Shown here piece by piece: positions 1 to 5,870 of a stretch of 11,769 nucleotides of DNA (its first letter is position 1; every line of letters starts with the position of its first letter). The notes under the pieces are model-generated. The model made no database searches. It was not told the origin of the DNA and saw nothing but the letters and a program-made list of their open reading frames with translations. Source of the DNA: an uncultured Bacilli bacterium. Its GTDB lineage: Bacteria; Bacillota_I; Bacilli_A; RF39; UBA660. The stretch spans positions 1-11,769 of the forward strand of contig CALVKC010000029.1 in NCBI GenBank assembly GCA_944332505.1, in the 5' to 3' direction. The translations under genes and the position numbers were made by a program.

Positions 1-11
1 CTAAATTATAT

Positions 12-38
12 AAAAAAAATAGGTTTTAATACCTATTT
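12..38 (-). terminator. Intrinsic terminator of the repeat-protein gene, containing its stop codon
   Basis: On the minus strand an 8-bp stem AAATAGGT/ACCTATTT (38-31 with 24-17) closes a 6-base loop and is followed by a run of Ts. The TAG stop of the gene at 33-929 lies inside the left arm. Confidence 0.85.
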
Positions 39-929
39 ATTAAATTTTGCTACTAATGCATCAAACATATTTTCACATGCTTTTAAAAATGCTTCTTTAT
101 CTGCTGTGAAGTCTACCGGAACTTCTTCAGTATTTTGTTCAGCAACAGGAGTTACCATTGGTTGATCCATTACTGGTGCTTCAACTTGTGAATTTTGTGG
201 AGCTTCTGGCATAACTGGACTTACTTCTGGTGTTACTGTTACCGGTGTTGGACTTGCAACTTCAGGATTTGTTGGAACTACATCAACATTTGGTACTACC
301 GGTGTTGGATTTGCAACTTCAGGATTTGTTGGAACTACATCAACATTTGGTACTACCGGTGTTGGATTTGCAACTTCAGGGTTTGTTGGAGTTACATCAA
401 CATTTGGTACTACCGGTGTTGGATTTGCAACTTCAGGGTTTGTTGGAGCTACATCAACATTTGGTACTACCGGTGTTGGGCTTGCAATTTCAGGATTTGT
501 TGGTGCTACATCAACATTTGGTGTTTCTCCAACAGGTGGCACTCCAGTCATATTACTTCCCTCTTGTGGTTTATAATTGTTTTTTAATGCTTCAAATGAT
601 GCTACTGGTAATGTTAATTGGGTAAAAAACACTTCATCTCCCGTTAAGGCATCTTCTACTTTAACATAATCTACTTGATTCCCAGCGATAATCATTCTTA
701 AATTTTCTTTTACAGCATTCCACTCATTTTGATCTTCTATTTTTAATAATTTATTGTTTTCTAATTTGGATACTAAAATTATAGGTAACCCCATAGTTCC
801 ATTTATTTCATTATCTAATACTGCATATATTCCATTATTACCCCTAAATGCTGTTATTAAAGGTTTTTCTAAACTCGTTCCGTTAGTTAAATTTATTTTT
901 ATTTTTTCCACATTTATCAATCCCTTCAT
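33..929 (-). CDS. Unrecognised protein with Pro/Val/Thr-rich tandem-repeat region
   Basis: I do not recognise this 298-residue protein. It has no signal peptide or membrane segment, so it is probably cytoplasmic. Residues 1-120 look like a folded domain (GIYAVLDNEINGTMGLPIIL, then a hydrophobic/acidic stretch). Residues 137-231 are five 19-residue repeats starting PNVDV and containing PTNPE and PTPV, differing mainly at one residue after PNVDV (A, T or V) and an S/N position. A further Pro/Val-rich linker leads to a short helical C-terminus (about 276-298, FLKACENMFDALVAKF). The layout suggests two small domains joined by an extended linker. The ATG at 929 has only AAGG three bases upstream; a GTG at 911 (codon 7), behind AAGGG, is an alternative start. 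It has its own extended -10 and a terminator that overlaps its TAG stop, so it is probably monocistronic. Function unknown; that it is a real gene is quite sure. Confidence 0.8.
   Translation of the reverse strand: MKGLINVEKIKINLTNGTSLEKPLITAFRGNNGIYAVLDNEINGTMGLPIILVSKLENNKLLKIEDQNEWNAVKENLRMIIAGNQVDYVKVEDALTGDEVFFTQLTLPVASFEALKNNYKPQEGSNMTGVPPVGETPNVDVAPTNPEIASPTPVVPNVDVAPTNPEVANPTPVVPNVDVTPTNPEVANPTPVVPNVDVVPTNPEVANPTPVVPNVDVVPTNPEVASPTPVTVTPEVSPVMPEAPQNSQVEAPVMDQPMVTPVAEQNTEEVPVDFTADKEAFLKACENMFDALVAKFNK
237..521 (-). repeat. Five tandem 57-bp in-frame repeats
   Basis: Five consecutive 57-bp units (285 bp), each encoding 19 residues, lie within the gene at 33-929. The inner units are nearly identical at DNA level (a few substitutions each); the unit nearest 521 is the most diverged. 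Unit length is a multiple of three, so gain or loss of units keeps the frame. The near-identity points to recent duplication or ongoing homogenisation, and copy number is likely to vary between strains. Confidence 0.95.
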
Positions 930-942
930 TTACCTTAAAACA

Positions 943-951
943 ATTATAACA
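943..951 (-). promoter_or_regulatory. Extended -10 promoter of the repeat-protein gene
   Basis: The minus strand reads TGTTATAAT, a perfect TATAAT with the extended TGn motif. No convincing -35 is visible. Predicted +1 is near 936, exactly where the AAGG SD begins, seven bases before the ATG. The -10 overlaps an inverted repeat (946-961) that also covers the end of yutD. Confidence 0.65.
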
Positions 952-961
952 AAATTGTTAT
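946..961 (-). repeat. Inverted repeat at the yutD stop and downstream promoter
   Basis: Seven-base arms ATAACAA/TTGTTAT are separated by two bases. They contain the yutD TAA stop and part of the extended -10 of the next gene. A second inverted repeat with arms AACAATT/AATTGTT (939-945, 953-959) shares the right-hand side. It could be an operator over the promoter or a weak terminator for yutD; it lacks a good U-tract. Confidence 0.45.
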
Positions 962-1242
962 TCTTTTTCAACCACCCTTTTGATAATAAAATATTTACAA
1001 TCAAAAGCGCAATTCTTACTAATGTATTCATCTATTTTCTTATAATCATTTATATTTTTATAATTTTTATTTCCTTTTTCATTAAATCCTTTTAATCTTA
1101 CTTTACCATATGCATAATCCCCTAAAATATAATCAAAATTATCAAAATATTCTGTAATTTTTCCTTCTAAATCTGATACATCTAATGCATCTTTATAATT
1201 TTTTATTACTTCATATTTTTTATTATCTATTATTACTTCCAT
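958..1242 (-). CDS. yutD: YutD family protein (DUF1027)
   Basis: A 94-residue protein matching, from memory, Bacillus subtilis YutD: an N-terminal beta stretch (VIIDNKKYEVIKNYKDALD), a central FDYILGDYAYGKVRLKGF signature (about residues 36-53), and a C-terminal NCAFDCKYFIIKR (about 77-89) resembling the YutD ending with Cys residues before a YF hydrophobic strand. Length is close to the family's (about 100). It is small, soluble and without an established biochemical role as far as I know. It starts 10 bases after the upstream gene's stop, with a strong SD (AGGGGG), so it is co-transcribed from the promoter near 2100. In B. subtilis yutD lies a few genes from yunB, and the same neighbourhood holds here. 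Confidence 0.8.
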   Translation of the reverse strand: MEVIIDNKKYEVIKNYKDALDVSDLEGKITEYFDNFDYILGDYAYGKVRLKGFNEKGNKNYKNINDYKKIDEYISKNCAFDCKYFIIKRVVEKE

Positions 1243-1252
1243 AACTATCCCC

Positions 1253-2080
1253 CTATAAAACTATAAATGTTAGTATACCTACTACCATTATTATTGTACA
1301 TATTACACTTAATACTAATAAAATATCAACATAACCATTTCCTGATGTTACTTTGTTATTTTCTCTTTCTATGGCTTCAATTGCTTTATCTAATAAATAT
1401 TCTTTATTTATAGCATTTTCTCTTATTTTAAAATAATCATATACTTGATGATTTATTTTATCTACTTCGTTTGCATCCATTTGATATAAATCATTCATAC
1501 TATAGTTTAACAATTCATATGCCTTAACATTTAAATAATGCTTTTCTCTTGTTTTAACTTGTTTTACATTTTCTTTCATTTGTTGTTTAAAATATTTATC
1601 TATTTCTAATACATCTTCAGCCATTAAAAAATTATATGATACTTGTAATGGATTTGGTGAATATGGCGTATATAATAAATTGTAAAAATCTTTTACTTCT
1701 TTTTCTCTTAATTGGAAATTTAATTTTTTAGCAATTAACATATCTATTAATAATTTTTGTACTGATATAAAATAGGGATTTGACTTTTTTATCATTTTAT
1801 TAGTTTGTTCTTTTTCTATATCATAATATAATTGTAATTCTGAAAAGAAAATATTTATTTTTTCACTAGAAAATCCGTATTTAGTTAAATTGCTTTTTAA
1901 TAATTCTTCATCATTTATTACTAATGGATTTACTATATCTAGTTCACTATATAATATAATTAACATTCTTATTACAATTACTAAAAATGAGTTATAAACT
2001 ACCCCTTTAGGTTGTTCTACACTTTTTAAATAGTCATTTATGGCTTTAGTAAATGCTTCATTAATAAATATGTGTTCCAT
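1253..2080 (-). CDS. Unrecognised protein with a C-terminal membrane anchor
   Basis: I cannot assign this 275-residue protein to a family. About 250 residues are predominantly helical and charged (motifs such as YLKSVEQPKGVVYNSF and NPLQVSYNFLMAEDVLEIDKYFKQQM). They include one moderately hydrophobic stretch near 31-46, and the protein ends in a single hydrophobic segment at about 251-274 with almost nothing after it. That is the layout of a tail-anchored protein with its main domain in the cytoplasm. An SD (AGGGTGA) lies just upstream of the ATG, and a perfect extended -10 sits 18 bases before the start. It sits between yunB and yutD, where B. subtilis (as I recall) has lytH and lipA among others, so a link to the envelope or sporulation is possible but unproven. 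Confidence 0.8.
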   Translation of the reverse strand: MEHIFINEAFTKAINDYLKSVEQPKGVVYNSFLVIVIRMLIILYSELDIVNPLVINDEELLKSNLTKYGFSSEKINIFFSELQLYYDIEKEQTNKMIKKSNPYFISVQKLLIDMLIAKKLNFQLREKEVKDFYNLLYTPYSPNPLQVSYNFLMAEDVLEIDKYFKQQMKENVKQVKTREKHYLNVKAYELLNYSMNDLYQMDANEVDKINHQVYDYFKIRENAINKEYLLDKAIEAIERENNKVTSGNGYVDILLVLSVICTIIMVVGILTFIVL

Positions 2081-2098
2081 ATACTCACCCTATACTAA

Positions 2099-2107
2099 AT
2101 TATAACA
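2099..2107 (-). promoter_or_regulatory. Extended -10 promoter upstream of the 1253-2080 gene
   Basis: The minus strand reads TGTTATAAT, lying just past the yunB stop. Predicted +1 (about 2092) coincides with the first base of the SD (2091-2085). No -35 match was found. It would allow transcription of the anchored protein and yutD independently of yunB. Confidence 0.65.
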
Positions 2108-2113
2108 CAACTT

Positions 2114-2842
2114 TTATTCTAGGGGAATAGATAAAGCTGCACTTTTTTCAGTTATTATTCCACCATAAAATTCCGGAACTGAGCCATTAATTACTTGAGA
2201 TGCTATTAATACATCGTATTCTAAAGATATCTCTTTATCAGTTACTGGACTTATTAATTCTTGACTAACTTCTATCGTTACATATAACTCTACTAATGCA
2301 TTGTTTATTCCATATTCTGTTATCTTACTTTTAATGTTGGTTAACATCGTTCCTATAAAATTTACTTTAACATATATCTTAGGCCCTAAATTTGATAGTA
2401 ATGCATAATTACTAGACATAAATAAAGGATATTCTAAGACTAAACCATTTTTACTAGTCTTTAAATTATTGTCTTTTATATCTTTAAATTTACCCTCTTC
2501 TAAATCACTTATTAAATCATTTAATTCTTTTGATACACTTTCTAATACTATATATGCTTTGTCTAAATCAAAATCAACATATAATATTTCATCTTCATTA
2601 TTTTTGTTTATAATTAATATGTTTTCTAATGCATCTTTATCTAATATGTCATGGCTTATATTGTTACTTAAAAATGATTTCATAAATTTGTTAATTTTTG
2701 CTTCTGCAACTGAAATAATTTTAGGACTTACTTTTTTATTATAGATGTTAAATAAACAACTTGTAAAAAAAATTATCAAGAATATTACCCCTAAAACTAT
2801 TCTCGATAATTGATATTTTTTTCTTAATCGAATCTTGTTCAT
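2114..2842 (-). CDS. yunB: Sporulation protein YunB
   Basis: A 242-residue protein matching the YunB family: a basic N-terminus, one membrane helix (about 14-33), a coiled region, then the conserved C-terminal domain with GPKIYVKVNFIGT (153-165), TNIKSKITEYGINNALVELY (168-187) and VINGSVPEFY (217-226). It would be anchored in the membrane with the domain outside. In B. subtilis YunB is made in the mother cell under sigma-E and is needed for normal spore formation. The ATG at 2842 has no SD; there are no in-frame ATG, GTG or TTG alternatives in the first codons, and the start lies 16 bases after the previous stop. Translation may therefore be leaderless or coupled to the upstream gene. A sigma-E-like CATATTAT lies at 2855-2848. 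Presence of yunB with spmA, spmB and dacB suggests real or recently lost sporulation. Confidence 0.82.
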   Translation of the reverse strand: MNKIRLRKKYQLSRIVLGVIFLIIFFTSCLFNIYNKKVSPKIISVAEAKINKFMKSFLSNNISHDILDKDALENILIINKNNEDEILYVDFDLDKAYIVLESVSKELNDLISDLEEGKFKDIKDNNLKTSKNGLVLEYPLFMSSNYALLSNLGPKIYVKVNFIGTMLTNIKSKITEYGINNALVELYVTIEVSQELISPVTDKEISLEYDVLIASQVINGSVPEFYGGIITEKSAALSIPLE

Positions 2843-2847
2843 ATTAA

Positions 2848-2877
2848 ATAATATGAAACTATTCTATAATAAATGAT
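2848..2877 (-). promoter_or_regulatory. Possible sigma-E-type promoter of yunB
   Basis: The minus strand has CATATTAT (2855-2848; compare the sigma-E -10 CATACAAT) preceded, after 14 bases, by ATCATTTA (2877-2870; compare GTCATATT). Predicted +1 falls at or beside the ATG, which would explain the missing SD. AT-rich sequence makes chance matches common, so support is weak. Confidence 0.3.
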
Positions 2878-3689
2878 TTAATAAATAAAAATAAACCTGC
2901 AAGGAAACATAATATTACTAATACTATTAGTATTTTTATTGCTATGCTTAGTCCCTTTTCTTCTTCATCATCTTTGAAGTCATTTTTGTTAAATAAACTA
3001 TTGGTGTAAAATGAATTATCTATCGGTTCTTCTTTTTTGGTTGTTATTTTTGTTTCTTCCTTTTCTTCATTTAATTTTTGAGTAATTTCAGTAGTCATTC
3101 CTTCATATACTTCAGTATTTTCACTACCCTTTAATTCTGTTAGTAAATCTAAGGGACTACTTTCTTCTTTTGCTTCTTCTGTTGTTAGTTGTTCACTTAT
3201 TTCATTAATCTTTTTTTCATTTATGCTAATTGTATTTATTAATTCAATTAAATCTTCTTCAGCCTTAGTTGATTCAGATTGTTTTTCTTCTTTTTCTTCT
3301 CCTAGATTAAGGTTGTTTAAAATATCAAATTGTGTATTGCGAAGTTTTTTAGCCCTTACCTCTTCATATGTTTCTTCTTTTTCATCTTTAGCTTTTTCTA
3401 ATATTACATTTAAATCATATTCTTTGGTTTTTACTTCATCAATCTTTTCTTCTTCTTCAGGCATGTCAATTCTAATGCTCCTTCTTTTAGGGGCACTATT
3501 GTATTTTGTATCTAGTATCTTTTTAATTTTTTCAATGTCTATCTCCGGTTCTTGATTGCCAATTACAGTTGCATTGCTACGCACACTAAAATTATCTAAA
3601 TTAGATTCATTTATCTTTTTATATAATTCTTCATTTTTGGCAACTCGTGATAAGTTTTTGTTATCATATTTATTCATCCTTGATTCCAT
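2859..3689 (-). CDS. Unrecognised acidic protein with a C-terminal membrane helix
   Basis: A 276-residue protein of no family I recognise. Residues 1-240 are very rich in Glu, Lys and Asp with little hydrophobic content, suggesting a largely disordered or coiled-coil cytoplasmic region. Short less-acidic stretches may be conserved: VRSNATVIGNQEPEIDIEKI (about 36-55), KYNSAPKRRSIRIDMP and YDLNVILEKAKDE...KLRNTQFDILNNLNLG. One membrane helix follows at about 250-270, with a short charged tail. The layout resembles cytoplasmic scaffolds tethered to the membrane, but I cannot name one. The ATG at 3689 has an SD (AGAGG) eight bases upstream. It is first in the minus-strand run leading into yunB and divergent from the ferredoxin gene, sharing a regulatory region with an inverted repeat. 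Confidence 0.8.
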   Translation of the reverse strand: MESRMNKYDNKNLSRVAKNEELYKKINESNLDNFSVRSNATVIGNQEPEIDIEKIKKILDTKYNSAPKRRSIRIDMPEEEEKIDEVKTKEYDLNVILEKAKDEKEETYEEVRAKKLRNTQFDILNNLNLGEEKEEKQSESTKAEEDLIELINTISINEKKINEISEQLTTEEAKEESSPLDLLTELKGSENTEVYEGMTTEITQKLNEEKEETKITTKKEEPIDNSFYTNSLFNKNDFKDDEEEKGLSIAIKILIVLVILCFLAGLFLFIKSFIIE

Positions 3690-3708
3690 AATAAAAACCT
3701 CTATTAAA

Positions 3709-3717
3709 ATAATAACA
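3709..3717 (-). promoter_or_regulatory. Extended -10 promoter of the acidic anchored protein
   Basis: The minus strand reads TGTTATTAT (TGn plus TATTAT). Predicted +1, near 3702, is the first base of the SD AGAGG (3702-3698). A weak -35-like TTTAAA lies about 17 bases upstream. It is divergent from the ferredoxin promoter. Confidence 0.5.
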
Positions 3718-3719
3718 TA

Positions 3720-3748
3720 AATTGTTTAATTTTTAAATATAAACAATT
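3720..3748. promoter_or_regulatory. Inverted repeat between the divergent promoters (possible operator)
   Basis: Nine-base arms AATTGTTTA (3720-3728) and TAAACAATT (3740-3748) flank an 11-base AT spacer. The right arm touches the ferredoxin -35 box and the left arm sits two bases from the divergent extended -10. A regulator bound here could affect both genes. The long spacer and AT-rich background leave room for chance. Confidence 0.45.
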
Positions 3749-3775
3749 GATTTTAAAAAAATTATTTACTATAAT
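3747..3775 (+). promoter_or_regulatory. Housekeeping promoter of fer
   Basis: TTGATT (3747-3752), a 17-base spacer, then TATAAT (3770-3775): the best -35/-10 pair in the window. Predicted +1 (about 3782) falls on the SD AAGGAGG (3781-3787), five bases from the ATG. Confidence 0.75.
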
Positions 3776-3792
3776 TATACAAGGAGGATGTT

Positions 3793-3993
3793 ATGAAAAA
3801 AATAGAAATTAATAATTGTATTGGTTGTGGGGCTTGTATTGCTATGGACCCAGAACATTTTGAATTTGATGATAATTTATCAAGTGTTAAAAGTAATGAT
3901 AATCTAGATAGCGATGCTTTGCAAAATGCTATTGCTTCTTGTCCTGTTGGGGCTATTAAAGTTACTGAAGATGCAGAAACTGAAGAAAACTAA
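3793..3993 (+). CDS. fer: Ferredoxin, single [4Fe-4S] cluster
   Basis: A 66-residue cytoplasmic electron carrier. Cluster ligands are C9-x2-C12-x2-C15 and a distant C50 followed by Pro, the pattern of Bacillus-type monocluster ferredoxins (about 80 residues in B. subtilis Fer). The second cluster's Cys set seen in clostridial 2[4Fe-4S] ferredoxins is absent. It is acidic, as usual for ferredoxins. The ATG is behind a full AAGGAGG and a strong promoter, and a hairpin terminator begins at its stop, so it is a single-gene unit, probably well expressed. It is convergent with rluB; in B. subtilis fer also lies, as I recall, some genes away from rluB. Partners cannot be told from this window. Confidence 0.92.
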   Translation: MKKIEINNCIGCGACIAMDPEHFEFDDNLSSVKSNDNLDSDALQNAIASCPVGAIKVTEDAETEEN

Positions 3994-4018
3994 AAAAGCT
4001 TAAAGGAAAGCTTTTTTT
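3992..4018. terminator. Bidirectional intrinsic terminator between fer and rluB
   Basis: A 10-bp stem AAAAAAGCTT (3992-4001)/AAGCTTTTTT (4008-4017) with the 6-base loop AAAGGA. A and T runs at the two ends make it work in both directions. It overlaps the fer stop (TAA, 3991-3993) and the rluB stop (4019-4017 on the minus strand). Confidence 0.9.
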
Positions 4019-4739
4019 ATTTGTTCTTCGCTAAACTATACATTTTTTTAATTTCTTTTATTGTCAATGTTCGATATTCACCAGATTTTAAGTCTTTTAT
4101 ATCTAAAAATCCATAACCAATTCTACTTAACTTTAAAACTTCAATGTTTAGTTCATTAAATAATCTTTTAACTATATGATTTCGTCCTTCAATTATTGTT
4201 AATTCTATAATCATAGTGTTTTTTTCTTTATTAATATTTTTTATTTTAAATTTCTTTACTTCAACTTTTCGATTATCAATTTCTATTCCATTTTTTATTT
4301 TATGTATCTCATCTTTATCTAATACTTTATTTATTTTAGCTATATATGTCTTTTCAATTTCAAATTTTGGATGCATTAAAGTATTAGCAAAATCACCATC
4401 ATTTGTAAGTAATATTAAACCTGTTGTATCATAATCTAATCTTCCTATGGGATATATTCTAGCATCAGTGTTAATTAAATCTACTACTGTTATTCTACCT
4501 AAATTATCTTCAACTGTACTTACTACACTTCTAGGTTTATTTAATATATAATATTCATGCTTTATATCTTTATTTATAATTATACCATCAATGCTTATAA
4601 CATCATTACTATCAACTTTTGTTCCTAACTCAGTTATTATTTTTCCATTAACCATAACTTTTTTCTTGCGAATTAAATCTTCAGCTTTTCTTCTTGATGT
4701 ATATCCATATTGGGCAATTATTTTTTGTAATCTTTCCAA
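4017..4739 (-). CDS. rluB: 23S rRNA pseudouridine synthase, RsuA/RluB/E/F family
   Basis: With a TTG start at 4739 the protein is 240 residues and opens MERLQKIIAQYGYTSRRKAEDLI, the usual start of an S4 RNA-binding domain (about 1-60). It is followed by NKPRSVVST (67-75), the catalytic-site motif GRLDYDTTGLILLTNDG with the nucleophilic Asp at about 102, and KTY near 130. It isomerises a uridine in large-subunit rRNA; family and synteny suggest the RluB site, though RsuA-type 16S specificity cannot be excluded. I chose TTG 4739 because it gives the family N-terminus and has GGTGG five bases upstream; TTG 4751 has no SD and lies upstream of the predicted transcript start. It has its own promoter after the spmB terminator, and sits directly downstream of spmB as in B. 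subtilis. Confidence 0.88.
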   Translation of the reverse strand: MERLQKIIAQYGYTSRRKAEDLIRKKKVMVNGKIITELGTKVDSNDVISIDGIIINKDIKHEYYILNKPRSVVSTVEDNLGRITVVDLINTDARIYPIGRLDYDTTGLILLTNDGDFANTLMHPKFEIEKTYIAKINKVLDKDEIHKIKNGIEIDNRKVEVKKFKIKNINKEKNTMIIELTIIEGRNHIVKRLFNELNIEVLKLSRIGYGFLDIKDLKSGEYRTLTIKEIKKMYSLAKNK

Positions 4740-4755
4740 TTTAACCACCAACTAA

Positions 4756-4764
4756 ATTATATCA
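4756..4764 (-). promoter_or_regulatory. Extended -10 promoter of rluB
   Basis: The minus strand reads TGATATAAT (TGn plus a perfect TATAAT). Predicted +1 (about 4749) is the first base of the GGTGG SD (4749-4745), supporting the TTG start at 4739. It lies in the 31-base gap after spmB. Confidence 0.65.
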
Positions 4765-4770
4765 TAGTAA

Positions 4771-5289
4771 TTAAAAAAATAACATAGTTATTAAAAATGC
4801 AACTGTTATACCTACTAAATCCGCAAATAAACCTACTCCTAGAGAATACCTTATTTTTTTTACCCCTATTGAACTAAAATAAAGGGCTAATACATATATG
4901 GTTGTATCTGTACAACCTTGTAGTACACTTGCAAGCCTTCCTATATATGAATCTGGTCCAAAATTTATAAAGATATCGTTCATTATTGCTAAAGATGCTG
5001 TTCCAGATATTGGCCTTAATAGTGCCATAGGCATTATTTCTAATGGTATATTTATTACATTTAATAATGGCGATAATACTCTTAAAAATTTATATATAAA
5101 ATTACTATCTAAAAAAATATTAATTGCAAATACCATGGCAATAATTGATGGAAATATATTAAATGAAATTATTAATCCTTCTTTTGCCCCCTCTAAAAAA
5201 GCATCATATATATTTATTTTTTTACTAAATCCATAGAAAATTACAAATATAATAAAAACGGGAATAATTATTTTGGAAAATGTATTCAT
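4771..5289 (-). CDS. spmB: Spore maturation protein SpmB
   Basis: A 172-residue polytopic membrane protein of the nucleoside-recognition (Gate) fold. Family signatures are visible: RPISG (92-96), GPDSYIGRLASVLQGCTDTT (111-130) running into IYVLALYF, and GVKKIRYSLGVGLFADL (142-158). In B. subtilis SpmA and SpmB are needed for full spore core dehydration and heat resistance; the transported substrate is not established. Its ATG overlaps the spmA TGA (ATGA), with AAGGAG upstream, so translation is coupled. Length is about normal. A terminator hairpin is encoded in its last codons, closing the dacB-spmA-spmB unit. Confidence 0.92.
   Translation of the reverse strand: MNTFSKIIIPVFIIFVIFYGFSKKINIYDAFLEGAKEGLIISFNIFPSIIAMVFAINIFLDSNFIYKFLRVLSPLLNVINIPLEIMPMALLRPISGTASLAIMNDIFINFGPDSYIGRLASVLQGCTDTTIYVLALYFSSIGVKKIRYSLGVGLFADLVGITVAFLITMLFF
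4773..4792 (-). terminator. Weak intrinsic terminator inside the 3' end of spmB
   Basis: On the minus strand a 6-bp stem AATAAC/GTTATT with a 3-base loop is followed by five Ts. The spmB TAA stop is the last T of the tract plus AA, so the terminator is made of spmB's own last codons. The stem is AT-rich, so partial read-through into rluB is likely. Confidence 0.6.
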
Positions 5290-5870
5290 TTATTATTTCT
5301 CCTTTTACGAATAAAATAATCTAATAATAAGCCCCCTAAGCTAGAACAAAATGTGGCAATTACTCCTGGTAAAATTATTTCTGATGGATTAGCAGAACCA
5401 TGAGCTATACGTAATGCTAGTACTGTTGTAGGAACAATAGTTACCCCAGCAGTGTTTAATACTAAAAATGTTATCATCGCCGTTGAAGCTGTATCCTTTT
5501 TGGGATTTATCTTTTGAAGTTCACTCATTGCTTTTAAACCAAAAGGTGTTGCTGCACTTCCTAACCCCATCATGTTGGCAGCTATATTTGATGCTATGTA
5601 ACCTAAGGCTTTATTGTCTTTGGGTACACTCGGAAATAATTTAGAAAGTAAAGGTTCTACTAATTTGGCAAACCTTTTTAATAAACCCGATTCCTCAGCT
5701 ATTTTCATAATCCCGGTCCATAATACTATTATCGGAAGTATTGATAACATTAATTCTAATGCTTTATTTCCATTAGTTAATATACTATCGTTTATTGTGT
5801 CTAAATTACCAGTAAAAAAAGAAAAAATTATTCCTATAGATATTAAAAATAACCATATGTAACTTACCAT
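5286..5870 (-). CDS. spmA: Spore maturation protein SpmA
   Basis: A 194-residue polytopic membrane protein, partner of SpmB. The diagnostic stretch ANMMGLGSAATPFGLKAMSE (98-117) is the SpmA hallmark. Hydrophobic segments occur near 4-20, 38-55, 90-105, 125-148 and 163-185, and the protein ends in a basic tail (RKRRNNK). Its ATG lies inside the end of dacB (7-base overlap) with AAGGTGG five bases upstream, and its TGA overlaps the spmB ATG, so all three are translationally coupled. This is one of only two TGA stops seen, both in ATGA overlaps. Gene order dacB-spmA-spmB-rluB matches B. subtilis, which makes the assignment very firm. Confidence 0.94.
   Translation of the reverse strand: MVSYIWLFLISIGIIFSFFTGNLDTINDSILTNGNKALELMLSILPIIVLWTGIMKIAEESGLLKRFAKLVEPLLSKLFPSVPKDNKALGYIASNIAANMMGLGSAATPFGLKAMSELQKINPKKDTASTAMITFLVLNTAGVTIVPTTVLALRIAHGSANPSEIILPGVIATFCSSLGGLLLDYFIRKRRNNK

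Noticed and set aside
237..521. CRISPR-like array
   Set aside because: The 57-bp units abut with no unique spacers and are in frame with a gene; it is a coding tandem repeat.
195..625. Long open frames on the plus strand opposite the repeat gene
   Set aside because: They mirror the 57-bp repeats in antisense and give low-complexity Trp/Tyr/Cys- or Leu-rich proteins, without an SD or sensible composition.
754..3555. Several plus-strand open frames opposite yutD, yunB and the acidic protein
   Set aside because: They are antisense shadows of well-supported minus-strand genes, without SD sites or recognisable domains.
3720..3748. Rex-type operator upstream of fer
   Set aside because: The arms lack the TTGTGA core and the spacer is too long for the Rex site; kept only as an unassigned inverted repeat.
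4740..4751. TTG start for rluB at 4751
   Set aside because: It has no SD and lies upstream of the predicted transcript start; TTG 4739 has GGTGG five bases upstream and gives the usual family N-terminus.
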